In this document: positions 17,916 to 25,186 of the stretch, in pieces
Position numbering within the stretch: the first letter of the stretch is position 1
Layout: each line of letters opens with the position of its first letter
Assembly: GCF_024343615.1 (NCBI RefSeq)
Contig: NZ_RJUB01000162.1
Coordinates: 124,001-188,000 of the forward strand
Length of the DNA stretch: 64,000 nucleotides
Source of the DNA: Ferruginibacter sp. HRS2-29
Lineage (GTDB): Bacteria; Bacteroidota; Bacteroidia; Chitinophagales; Chitinophagaceae
Direction of reading: 5' to 3'
Made by a program: the position numbers and the translations under genes
Notes under the pieces: generated by a model
The model's database searches: none
The model's input: only the letters and a program-made list of their open reading frames with translations
What the model was told of the DNA's origin: nothing

Positions 17916-18686
17916 TCAGAAGCCGATGCTATTTCCTCCGTCTACCGGCATTACAACGCCTGTAATATAAGCAGCCGCGTCACTTGCCAGGAAGAAGGCG
18001 GCGTTGCCGATATCTTCCGGCTGACCCATTATTCCCATTGGTGTCCTGCCAAACACTTTTGCTTTTCTTTCCGGGTCACTGTTCAATGCTTTTTCCGTCA
18101 TGGCAGAATATATGAAGCCGGGCGCTATGGCATTCACTCTTATACCGTTGGGCGAAAGCTCAACAGCCATCGCACGGGTCATACCGTCGATAGCTGTCTT
18201 ACTTGCACTGTAGGCGATAACTTTAGGCAGACCGTATTGCGCCGCCATGGAACTGATGTTGATGATGCTGCCGGATCTTGTTTTGAGCATGTGTTTCACT
18301 ACCTCGCGGCTCATGCTGAAAACTGCAGTCACATTGGTGGTAATTATATTTTGAAATTCTTCGTCGGACACTTCGGTAAATTCTTTTTTCAAATTGATAC
18401 CGGCATTGTTCACCAGTATATCGATCTTCCCGAATGTTGTGATCACATTTTCTACAAAAGCCGGGATACTTTTCAGGTCGCTCACATCTAAGTGCATGGC
18501 AACACATAGATCGCCTAACTGCTCCTTGGCGGCATTCAGTTTTTCAATATTTCTACCGGCGATGATGGTGGTGATGTTATTGCTGACAAATTTTTGGGCA
18601 ATGGCAAAACCCAACCCTGACCCGCCGCCCGTAACGATGGCTACTTTGTAAGATTGCCGGGGGGAGGAACTGTCTGTAGATTCCAT
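17916..18686 (-). CDS. SDR-family NAD(P)-dependent oxidoreductase, probable uronate or aldonate dehydrogenase
   Basis: 256 residues, classical short-chain dehydrogenase. The cofactor site is TGGGSGLGFA (19-28), NNAG at 93-96, and the catalytic triad is Ser146 in ISSMAAQYG, Tyr159 and Lys163 in YSASK. The C-terminus GVVMPVDGGNSIGF is typical of gluconate 5-dehydrogenase and KduD-like members. It has no signal peptide, so it is cytoplasmic. It is first in the operon with GH115, whose product is glucuronate, and a uxuA gene lies at 27707. Reduction of fructuronate to mannonate (an SDR-type UxuB as in Bacillus) is therefore an attractive inference. Sequence alone does not fix the substrate. Confidence 0.9.
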   Translation of the reverse strand: MESTDSSSPRQSYKVAIVTGGGSGLGFAIAQKFVSNNITTIIAGRNIEKLNAAKEQLGDLCVAMHLDVSDLKSIPAFVENVITTFGKIDILVNNAGINLKKEFTEVSDEEFQNIITTNVTAVFSMSREVVKHMLKTRSGSIINISSMAAQYGLPKVIAYSASKTAIDGMTRAMAVELSPNGIRVNAIAPGFIYSAMTEKALNSDPERKAKVFGRTPMGIMGQPEDIGNAAFFLASDAAAYITGVVMPVDGGNSIGF

Positions 18687-18800
18687 AAGCTTTTGATGAT
18701 TTTTTTTTATAAATTAAGAGGGGTTAGCGGCTCGTTTAGAAGGTTAGTTAACTTCGGTTGGTTCAATTGGCGGATTTTTTCCAAGCATCATTTTCTTTAC

Positions 18801-18844
18801 CTAAACCTCTAAACTCCTAAACTCTACTCCCTAATCTCTACTCC
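18801..18844. repeat. Degenerate tandem repeat over the lacI 3' end
   Basis: CTAAACCT, CTAAACTC, CTAAACTCTACTCC and CTAATCTCTACTCC follow each other without a gap; the last two 14-mers differ at one base. The LacI stop codon (TAG on the minus strand, 18824-18826) lies inside the third unit, so the last codons of the gene derive from repeat sequence. Such CT-rich arrays look like replication-slippage products. Confidence 0.6.
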
Positions 18845-19867
18845 CTTCTTCAGCGACGATTTTCTCACAATAAGTTCCGACCGCACAACAATCGTATTGG
18901 TCTGTTTGATATCGGATACACCTTTTAAATGATTGATCAGGCTTCGGGCAGCTATTTCTCCCATATCCTTGCCCGGGTAGCGGATGGTGGTAAGCTGCGG
19001 ATCTATTAATTTGCAAATAGAGTCGTTGTTGAAACCTACGATGGCTATATCCTGCGGGATCCTTACGCCATGCTCCTTCAGCTCCTGCATACATACCGCT
19101 GCAGAAAAATCGTTGGTGATGAAAGCCCCGTCGGGTAACGGTTTCATTTTAAGGATCTCATGCGCCGCTTCGATACTCGACTGTTCACTCAGATCTTTTA
19201 CGATCACCAATTTATCATCCAGCTTGATATTGTGTTCACGCAATGCATCCATATACCCTTTGTAACGTTGGGCATACACATTCCTTTTCAGACTGGCCGT
19301 CATGATCACGATACGTTTGCAGCCCTGTTCTATTAAGTGTTTCGTGGCAAGGTAGCCGCATTTGTGGTTATCGATGATCACTTTGGTGCTTTCTATATTT
19401 TCTTCCACGCGATCAAAAAAGATCACAGGAATGCCTTTTTCTTCAAAATGCCGGAAGTGATCCAGGTTGGCGGTATCAAACGCAAGAGAGGCCAGCAGGC
19501 CATCTACTCTTTTATGAAAAAGGTTGACGGAGTTGGCCGCTTCTTTTTCAAAACTTTCAGAGGAGTGAGCAATCAGGAGGTCGTAGCCGTTTTCCGCCGT
19601 TATCTTTTCAATACCGGATAATACGGATGTGATGAAGTTACTGTTCAACTCGTGCAGGATCACACCAATGGTATTTGTTTGCTGCTTGCGTAAACTGCTG
19701 GCAAAATTATTATGCCGGTACCCCAGTTCTTTTGCCGTATCATGTATTTTTTTGCGGGTATTTTTATTGATGGCGGCATTGTTGTTCAACGCACGGCTTA
19801 CGGTAGTGGAGGAGAGTTCCAGCTTTTGCGCAATGTCGTATATGGTAACATCTTTTTTAGGCTTCAT
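18824..19867 (-). CDS. LacI-family transcriptional repressor
   Basis: 347 residues from ATG 19867; a TTG two codons earlier would lie inside the operator-like palindrome. The N-terminal helix-turn-helix reads VTIYDIAQKLELSSTTVSRALNNN, followed by the hinge ELGYRHNNFASSLRKQ. A periplasmic-binding-protein-like sensor domain follows (NTIGVILHELNSNF onward, with IPVIFFDRV and GVRIPQDIAIVGFNND). It should bind a palindromic operator as a dimer and release it on binding a sugar. Matching palindromes lie on its own start, before xylB and before the GH operon at 39897. It is the obvious candidate regulator for xylose uptake and hydrolase genes (inference). The inducer is not predictable. Confidence 0.95.
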   Translation of the reverse strand: MKPKKDVTIYDIAQKLELSSTTVSRALNNNAAINKNTRKKIHDTAKELGYRHNNFASSLRKQQTNTIGVILHELNSNFITSVLSGIEKITAENGYDLLIAHSSESFEKEAANSVNLFHKRVDGLLASLAFDTANLDHFRHFEEKGIPVIFFDRVEENIESTKVIIDNHKCGYLATKHLIEQGCKRIVIMTASLKRNVYAQRYKGYMDALREHNIKLDDKLVIVKDLSEQSSIEAAHEILKMKPLPDGAFITNDFSAAVCMQELKEHGVRIPQDIAIVGFNNDSICKLIDPQLTTIRYPGKDMGEIAARSLINHLKGVSDIKQTNTIVVRSELIVRKSSLKKGVEIRE

Positions 19868-19869
19868 GT

Positions 19870-19881
19870 GCAATCGGTTGC
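19870..19881. promoter_or_regulatory. LacI-type operator at the lacI start codon
   Basis: GCAATCGGTTGC has four-base inverted arms around a TCGG centre with the central CG typical of LacI/GalR-family operators. It lies two bases upstream of the lacI ATG on the minus strand, so binding would block its own expression (autorepression, inferred). The core CAATCGGTTG is shared with 20081 and 40005. Confidence 0.65.
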
Positions 19882-20080
19882 GTAAAAATCAAAAGATAAA
19901 GATCCGGTTTACCTTGTAAATTATAAAATTAGTTTAATTATTTGATATAATTTATTCTCTGCTGTTCCTGGCTGTATTATTATTTCCTTTAAAATGTATT
20001 GAAATTGTCGCGCCAGGATGCCTGGTAATGCTTCGTTGGCTGATTTCGGGTACACCGACAATATTTTTTTTCAAAATAAT

Positions 20081-20094
20081 TACAATCGGTTGTA
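20081..20094. promoter_or_regulatory. LacI-type operator upstream of the xylose operon
   Basis: TACAATCGGTTGTA has perfect five-base arms around the same TCGG centre. It overlaps the upstream half of the promoter-like pair that would drive xylB. A repressor bound here could block transcription of the xylose operon; it could also act on lacI in the other direction. Confidence 0.7.
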
Positions 20095-20120
20095 TTTTCA
20101 AAAAAAAGTACCTACATTCG
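20089..20120 (+). promoter_or_regulatory. Candidate Bacteroidota promoter for the xylB operon
   Basis: GTTG (20089-20092) and TACATTCG (20113-20120) are separated by 20 bases. This resembles the Bacteroidota TTTG / TAnnTTTG pair, with one mismatch in each box. The upstream box overlaps the operator at 20081-20094. If it is correct, the transcript starts near 20127 and has a leader of about 360 nt before xylB. Confidence 0.3.
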
Positions 20121-20170
20121 TTTTTATAAAAACAAATTAAGCTTGTAATCACGTATTTGCTAATTGCTGT

Positions 20171-20284
20171 ATGAAAGTAATCCGGTTTGTCCCCAGGCCG
20201 TTTTTACAGGTAGAAAGATCATCTGTTCCTTGGGTCTTCTATTTTTTACAGGCATATTTTCAAATATCAATCTTAGCTCTTTAA
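20171..20284 (+). other. Candidate 37-codon leader ORF before xylB
   Basis: An ATG-to-TAA frame encodes a peptide beginning MKVIRFVPRPF and ending ISILAL. Its stop codon falls inside the 5' arm of the hairpin at 20277-20349, so a ribosome finishing this ORF would cover that arm. There is no clear Shine-Dalgarno sequence, which is common in this phylum. No homolog is recognised. The ORF may be chance. Confidence 0.2.
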
Positions 20285-20349
20285 GTATAAGTACATCAGT
20301 CTTTATGACTTTATAACGTCGTATCGCATGTACATATAATCTTAAAGAG
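20277..20349 (+). ncRNA. Long imperfect hairpin, candidate structured leader or small RNA
   Basis: CTCTTTAAG (20277-20285) pairs exactly with CTTAAAGAG (20341-20349). After a two-base bulge the stem continues with TATAAGTACAT (20286-20296) against ATGTACATATA (20328-20338), with one mismatch. That gives 19 pairs in all, closing a 31-nt loop that contains the small hairpin AGTC-TTTAT-GACT. Weaker flanking complementarity (TTTCA near 20258 with TGAAA near 20360) could extend it. An intrinsic terminator follows 70 nt later. Known 4.5S, RNase P and tmRNA signatures were not seen. It may be an attenuator leader of xylB or a free small RNA; the strand is inferred from the terminator. Confidence 0.4.
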
Positions 20350-20418
20350 GAGTTTTGAGTGAAATTCCACAGGTTCAACATTGAATTACTTTTTTTCATA
20401 TGGCAATCGTTAATGTCG

Positions 20419-20450
20419 GGGAGGATGATTGGTGCATCCTCCCTTTTTTT
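20419..20450 (+). terminator. Strong intrinsic terminator 39 bp before xylB
   Basis: GGGAGGATG (20419-20427) and CATCCTCCC (20435-20443) form a perfect nine-pair GC-rich stem with a seven-base loop, followed directly by seven T (20444-20450). This is a textbook Rho-independent terminator in the plus direction, and it lies inside the gap upstream of xylB rather than after a gene. It must end either a small RNA or a fraction of the xylose-operon transcripts. Confidence 0.85.
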
Positions 20451-20488
20451 ATTTCAACACCAAATTATTAATCTACCGCTAACAAATC

Positions 20489-21994
20489 ATGTTATTATTA
20501 GGAATTGATCTGGGAACTTCTTCTGTAAAAGTTACTGTATTGGATGCAGCTACACAGAAATGCATCGCATCCGTTCATTATCCTGAATCCGAAGTGGACA
20601 TCATCTCGCTTCAACCGGGCTGGGCCGAACAAAGTCCCGACCTATGGTGGGAAAATGTGAAACAGGCTATTCTGAAATGTAATGCCACCAATATATATGA
20701 TCCAAAAGATATAGCCGCCATCGGCATTGCCTACCAGATGCACGGCCTGGTGCTGGTGGATAAGGATCAGCATATTTTAAAAAACTCGATCATCTGGTGC
20801 GACAGCCGTGCCGTTGAGATAGGCGATAACGCTTTCAATAATATCGGGAATGAAAAATGTCTGCACCGGTTATTAAATTCTCCCGGAAATTTTACCGCAT
20901 CCAAACTGGCATGGGTAAAGGAAAATGAACCTGCCGTTTATGAAAAGATCGATAAAGTGATGCTGCCAGGAGATTTTATTTCGATGAAATTTACCGGTGA
21001 CATCACCACTACTATTTCTGCCTTGTCGGAAGGCATATTCTGGGACTACCGTAGCAATACGATCTCTTCCGATATCACTGAATATTTTGGATTTGACCAT
21101 TCGTTGTTTCCGCAGGTGCAGACCTTATTTGCGCCACACGGATTTTTAAAAGAATCGGTAGCCACAAGGCTTTCTTTAAAAACCGGTATCCCGGTTTCCT
21201 ATAAATCCGGCGACCAGCCCAATAATGCGCTTTCGCTGAATGTGCTGCAACCGGGCGAGGTAGCTGCCACTGCTGGTACCAGCGGCGTAATTTATGGAGT
21301 AAGCAACCAACTGGAATACGACCAGCAATCCCGTATCAATAGTTTTGCACACGTCAATCACAGCGAACAGGAGAACAGGATCGGCATATTATTATGTATC
21401 AACGGATCGGGAATATTCAACCGATGGGTTAAAAACCTGGTGGGTGCCAATAGGACCTATGCCGAATTAAACCAGGCTGCAGCGGAGATAAAGCCGGGTG
21501 CCAACGGATTACTGGCGCTGCCATTCGGCAACGGGGCCGAACGTATGCTCAACAATCAGCAGGTAGGTGCACATTTTCAACAGCTGGATTTTAATATTCA
21601 TACCTACGCACACATGGTAAGGGCCGCCCAGGAAGGTGTGGCATTTGCGTTCCGGTATGGTTTGGATATCATGCGGGAAAACGGCATGCATCCGACTATT
21701 ATCCGTGCGGGCAAAGCCAATCTTTTTTTAAGCGAAGTGTTTACCCGATCATTTGTAAACGCCACCAATGTGGCCGTAGAGTTTTACGATGGCGATGGAA
21801 GTTATGGTGCAGCATTGGGCGCAGGTATTGGTGCGGGCATTTACAGCAATGCGTCAGATGCTTTTGGAAACAGGAAACCAAGCGGCTGCATCGAACCGGA
21901 AGCAAAAAATAACAGTGAGGAATTATATCAGCAATGGAAATATTTCTTACAGGAAAAATCAGCGAACGTAAATGAGGAAATACAACACATATAA
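20489..21994 (+). CDS. xylB: Xylulokinase
   Basis: 501 residues, FGGY family. It phosphorylates D-xylulose to xylulose 5-phosphate. The N-terminus LLGIDLGTSSVKVTVLD is the phosphate-binding loop. AYQMHGLVLVD and IIWCDSRAVE (Asp105) form the sugar site, and Asp242 in YKSGDQPNNAL is in the position of the catalytic base. GTSGVIYGVS and LPFGNGAERMLNNQQVGAHF are further family segments. It is the first gene of the plus-strand xylose operon and lies 26 bp before xylA. Expression likely depends on the operator and terminator in the preceding gap. Confidence 0.96.
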   Translation: MLLLGIDLGTSSVKVTVLDAATQKCIASVHYPESEVDIISLQPGWAEQSPDLWWENVKQAILKCNATNIYDPKDIAAIGIAYQMHGLVLVDKDQHILKNSIIWCDSRAVEIGDNAFNNIGNEKCLHRLLNSPGNFTASKLAWVKENEPAVYEKIDKVMLPGDFISMKFTGDITTTISALSEGIFWDYRSNTISSDITEYFGFDHSLFPQVQTLFAPHGFLKESVATRLSLKTGIPVSYKSGDQPNNALSLNVLQPGEVAATAGTSGVIYGVSNQLEYDQQSRINSFAHVNHSEQENRIGILLCINGSGIFNRWVKNLVGANRTYAELNQAAAEIKPGANGLLALPFGNGAERMLNNQQVGAHFQQLDFNIHTYAHMVRAAQEGVAFAFRYGLDIMRENGMHPTIIRAGKANLFLSEVFTRSFVNATNVAVEFYDGDGSYGAALGAGIGAGIYSNASDAFGNRKPSGCIEPEAKNNSEELYQQWKYFLQEKSANVNEEIQHI

Positions 21995-22019
21995 TAATCT
22001 AACATAAAATTTAATACTG

Positions 22020-23348
22020 ATGAAAATTGTAACTGGAGAAAATGAATTTTTCAAAAACATTCCGCAAATAAAATTTGAAGGAACAGGAACAGATAATCCA
22101 TTGGCATACCGCTGGTATGATGAAAATAAAATAGTGGCGGGAAAATCCATGAAAGAATACCTGCGCTTTGCGGTTGCTTACTGGCATTCTTTTGTAGGAA
22201 GCGGCGCCGACCCTTTTGGCGAAGCCACGCATATTTTTCCATGGGATAAAAAAAGTGATGCAGTAGAAAGGGCAAAAGACAAAGCAGATGCGGCTTTTGA
22301 ATTTATCACAAAGATGGGATTGCCTTATTATTGTTTTCACGATGTGGATGTGGTGGATTATACCAATGATATCGCAGATAATGAAAAGCGCCTGGCAGCA
22401 ATAACCGCTTACCTCAAACAAAAGCAGGATGCCAGCGGCGTAAAATTATTATGGGGAACTGCCAACCTGTTTTCTCACAAACGTTACATGAACGGCGCTT
22501 CTACCAATCCTGATTTTCATGTGCTGGCGCATGGCGGGGCACAGGTGAAAGCTGCACTGGACGCCACCATTGCACTGGGTGGAGAAAATTATGTTTTTTG
22601 GGGTGGGAGAGAAGGTTATATGAGCCTGCTGAACACCAACATGAAAAGGGAAAAAGAACACCTGGCTAAATTTCTACACACTGCAAAAGATTATGCAAGG
22701 AAAAACGGGTTCAAAGGCCAGTTCTTCATCGAGCCAAAACCATGTGAACCTTCCAAGCATCAATACGATTACGACAGCGAAACCGTGATCGGTTTTCTTC
22801 GCCAGTACGATCTGCTGGAGGATTTCAGTCTGAATATTGAAGTCAATCATGCCACACTCGCGGGCCATACCATGCAACACGAATTGCAGGTAGCAGCGGA
22901 CGCAGGCCTGCTGGGCAGTATGGATGCCAACCGCGGCGATTATCAAAACGGATGGGATACGGACCAATTTCCAAATAACCTGAATGAATTGACGGAAATG
23001 ATGCTGGTGCTATTAGAAACCGGTGGCTTCAAAGGTGGAGGAATAAACTTTGATGCAAAGATCCGCCGTAATTCTACAGATGCCGCAGACCTGTTTCATG
23101 CACACATCGGTGGAATCGATACATTCGCCAGGGCGCTCATTACTGCCGACAACATTTTACAAAAATCCGACTACAAAAAAATAAGGACAGATCGTTATGC
23201 TTCTTTCGATTCCGGGAAAGGAAAAGAATTTGAAGAAGGAAAACTGTCACTGGAAGACCTGAGAGATTATGCCGTGCAAAATGGTGAACCTGCTGTAACC
23301 AGCGGCAAACAGGAGTACATGGAGAATATTATTAATCGTTATATTTAA
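22020..23348 (+). CDS. xylA: Xylose isomerase
   Basis: 442 residues, the length of the longer (class II) xylose isomerases. It converts D-xylose to D-xylulose in the cytoplasm with divalent metal. Visible signatures are YYCFHDVDVV (His107, Asp110), WGGREGYMSLLNTN, FIEPKPCEPSKHQYDYD with metal-binding Glu, NIEVNHATLAGHTMQHEL, and DANRGDYQNGWDTDQFP with the metal-binding Asp residues. It is followed 39 bp later by a sodium/sugar symporter, giving a complete xylose uptake and entry module. Confidence 0.98.
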   Translation: MKIVTGENEFFKNIPQIKFEGTGTDNPLAYRWYDENKIVAGKSMKEYLRFAVAYWHSFVGSGADPFGEATHIFPWDKKSDAVERAKDKADAAFEFITKMGLPYYCFHDVDVVDYTNDIADNEKRLAAITAYLKQKQDASGVKLLWGTANLFSHKRYMNGASTNPDFHVLAHGGAQVKAALDATIALGGENYVFWGGREGYMSLLNTNMKREKEHLAKFLHTAKDYARKNGFKGQFFIEPKPCEPSKHQYDYDSETVIGFLRQYDLLEDFSLNIEVNHATLAGHTMQHELQVAADAGLLGSMDANRGDYQNGWDTDQFPNNLNELTEMMLVLLETGGFKGGGINFDAKIRRNSTDAADLFHAHIGGIDTFARALITADNILQKSDYKKIRTDRYASFDSGKGKEFEEGKLSLEDLRDYAVQNGEPAVTSGKQEYMENIINRYI

Positions 23349-23387
23349 AATAATACCTTCGATTGCTAACTAACAAATAACTGCTAT

Positions 23388-25061
23388 ATGAACGGCTTGC
23401 ACATTTATGATTACCTGGTATTTCTGTTCTATTTTATTGTCGTAGCAGGCTACGGCTTTTATGTATATCGAAAAAAGAAAAGTGCTGCGACTTCTGCTTC
23501 GCATGATTATTTCCTGGCAGAGGGGTCGCTCACCTGGTGGGCCATCGGTACATCGCTGATCGCCTCTAATATTTCTGCGGAACAATTCATCGGTATGAGT
23601 GGCAACGGCTTTAAAATGGGCCTTGCTATTTCCACTTACGAATGGATGGCTGCGCTGACGTTGATCATTGTAGCAGTATTTTTTATACCCGTGTATCTTA
23701 AAAATAAGATATACACCATGCCGCAGTTCCTCAGCCAACGCTACAACGGAACCGTGGCGATGATCATGGCCGTATTCTGGTTGCTGTTGTATGTAGTGGT
23801 AAACCTGACGTCCATCCTCTATCTCGGTGCGCTGGCTATCAGCAGCCTGTCGGGACTTGATCTTACCTTATGTATGTATTGCCTGGCGCTCTTTGCCATC
23901 ATCATCGCGTTGGGCGGCATGAAGGTGATCGGGTATACCGATGTCATCCAGGTGTTGTTTTTGATACTGGGTGGCCTCGTAACTACCTATCTTGCGTTAA
24001 ACAAAGTAGCGGAGCTCAACGGGCAAACCGGTATGCTGCATGGATTTAACTATATGATGAATGGTGCCGACGATCATTTTCATATGATACTCAAAAAAGA
24101 CAACGCCAACTATCCGAGTTTACCCGGCCTCACGGTACTGGTCGGCGGTATGTGGATCGTTAACCTGAATTACTGGGGCTGCAATCAATACATTACACAA
24201 AGGGCGCTGGGCGCAGATCTTAAAACTGCCCGCAACGGTATCTTATTCGCAGCATTCTTAAAATTGCTGATGCCGGTAATTGTGGTGCTGCCGGGTATTG
24301 CTGCATACGTGTTGCATCAGAAAGGAATGTTGCAACAGGAAATGCTGCAGGGCGGAGAAACCAATCCCGACAGGGCTTACCCGGTGCTGCTCAACCTGCT
24401 TCCCTCCGGTTTGAAAGGCTTGTCGATAGCGGCACTAACTGCTGCCATCGTAGCATCGCTGGCCGGGAAAGTAAACAGTATCGCTACTATTTTTACCCTG
24501 GATATTTATAAAAAACATCTCAACAAACTGGCCAGTGAAGCCAAACTGGTGTCCACGGGAAAGATAGTAGTAGTGGTGGCCATGTTGATCGGTGTCTTCA
24601 TTGCACCGCTTTTAGGGATCGATAAAAAAGGCGGCTTTGAATTCATCCAGGAATATACCGGCTTCTTTTCGCCGGGTATTTTTGCCATGTTCATCCTAGG
24701 GTTCTTCTGGAAAAAAACGACCTCCAATGCAGCTTTGTTTGCAACAGTGGGCGGGTTCGGACTTTCCATACTTCTTAAATTCTTACCGAGGATGATGAAC
24801 CTTGAGTTCCTGGCAGCTTCCGGGTTTTCGTCGAAGAACAGCGATGGCATTTACGAGATCCCGTTTTTAGACAGGATGGGTTTTGTATTCATCATCTGCA
24901 TCCTGGTGATGTTTTTGATCAGCCTGCTTGAAATGGGAAATAAACCCAATCCTAAAGGACTCGAAGTGGATAGCAGCATGTTTAAAGTCAGCAAACCATT
25001 TGCCGTTGGCTCATTGATCGTTTGCGGAATACTGATAGCATTGTATACATTTTTCTGGTAA
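23388..25061 (+). CDS. Sodium/sugar symporter of the SSS family, probable xylose transporter
   Basis: 557 residues, very hydrophobic, about 14 membrane helices. It resembles vSGLT-type solute:sodium symporters. An early helix pair reads LTWWAIGTSLIASNISAEQFIGMSGNG, a signature region near the sodium site, and MPQFLSQRYNG follows the next helix. GLSIAALTAAIVASLAGKVNSIATIFTLDIYKK is the conserved segment of helix 8-9. Located directly after xylA, it most likely imports xylose across the inner membrane with sodium (inference); arabinose or galactose are alternatives. Confidence 0.92.
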   Translation: MNGLHIYDYLVFLFYFIVVAGYGFYVYRKKKSAATSASHDYFLAEGSLTWWAIGTSLIASNISAEQFIGMSGNGFKMGLAISTYEWMAALTLIIVAVFFIPVYLKNKIYTMPQFLSQRYNGTVAMIMAVFWLLLYVVVNLTSILYLGALAISSLSGLDLTLCMYCLALFAIIIALGGMKVIGYTDVIQVLFLILGGLVTTYLALNKVAELNGQTGMLHGFNYMMNGADDHFHMILKKDNANYPSLPGLTVLVGGMWIVNLNYWGCNQYITQRALGADLKTARNGILFAAFLKLLMPVIVVLPGIAAYVLHQKGMLQQEMLQGGETNPDRAYPVLLNLLPSGLKGLSIAALTAAIVASLAGKVNSIATIFTLDIYKKHLNKLASEAKLVSTGKIVVVVAMLIGVFIAPLLGIDKKGGFEFIQEYTGFFSPGIFAMFILGFFWKKTTSNAALFATVGGFGLSILLKFLPRMMNLEFLAASGFSSKNSDGIYEIPFLDRMGFVFIICILVMFLISLLEMGNKPNPKGLEVDSSMFKVSKPFAVGSLIVCGILIALYTFFW

Positions 25062-25062
25062 G

Positions 25063-25183
25063 ATTAATGGATAATTGAATAATGGATAATGGATAATGTT
25101 CAGGCAGAACAGATCGATATCCATTATTCAATTATCCATTAATCTATTATATTATCCATTATACCATTATCAATTATCCATTA
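25063..25183. repeat. Symmetric inverted-repeat array of an 11-mer between two transporter genes
   Basis: Three copies of TAATGGATAAT (25065-25075, 25080-25090, 25087-25097) are followed by three copies of its reverse complement ATTATCCATTA (25131-25141, 25151-25161, 25173-25183). Within this, 25063-25088 and 25118-25143 form a perfect 26-bp inverted repeat with a 29-base spacer. The transcript could fold into a long AU-rich hairpin between the symporter stop and the GPH transporter start. No ORF or transposase is linked to it. Confidence 0.8.
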
Positions 25184-25186
25184 TAT

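Larger units (their letters stand above)
19868..20488. other. 621-bp divergent regulatory gap between lacI and xylB
   Basis: No convincing protein gene is seen here. The gap holds two LacI-type palindromes (19870-19881 and 20081-20094), a promoter-like pair at 20089-20120, a 37-codon candidate leader ORF (20171-20284), a long imperfect hairpin (20277-20349) and a strong intrinsic terminator (20419-20450). The sequence is AT-rich. These elements are listed separately. Confidence 0.7.

Noticed and set aside
18751..18760. ACTTCGGTTG before the SDR gene as a fourth LacI operator
   Set aside because: Only the right half (TCGGTTG) matches the operator core and the left half is not symmetric; at best it is a weak half-site.
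19952..20152. 66-codon minus-strand ORF upstream of lacI
   Set aside because: It spans the operator and promoter-like boxes, has no family features and is low in complexity.
20160..20399. 79-codon minus-strand ORF in the gap before xylB (starts MKKSNSMLNLW)
   Set aside because: It lies opposite the hairpin and leader elements, shows no recognisable domain and has AT-driven composition. I cannot exclude a small gene, but RNA structure and the terminator explain the region better.
20340..20400. tRNA or tmRNA remnant suggested by GGTTCAA at 20372
   Set aside because: There is no T-arm stem, acceptor stem or CCA end around it.
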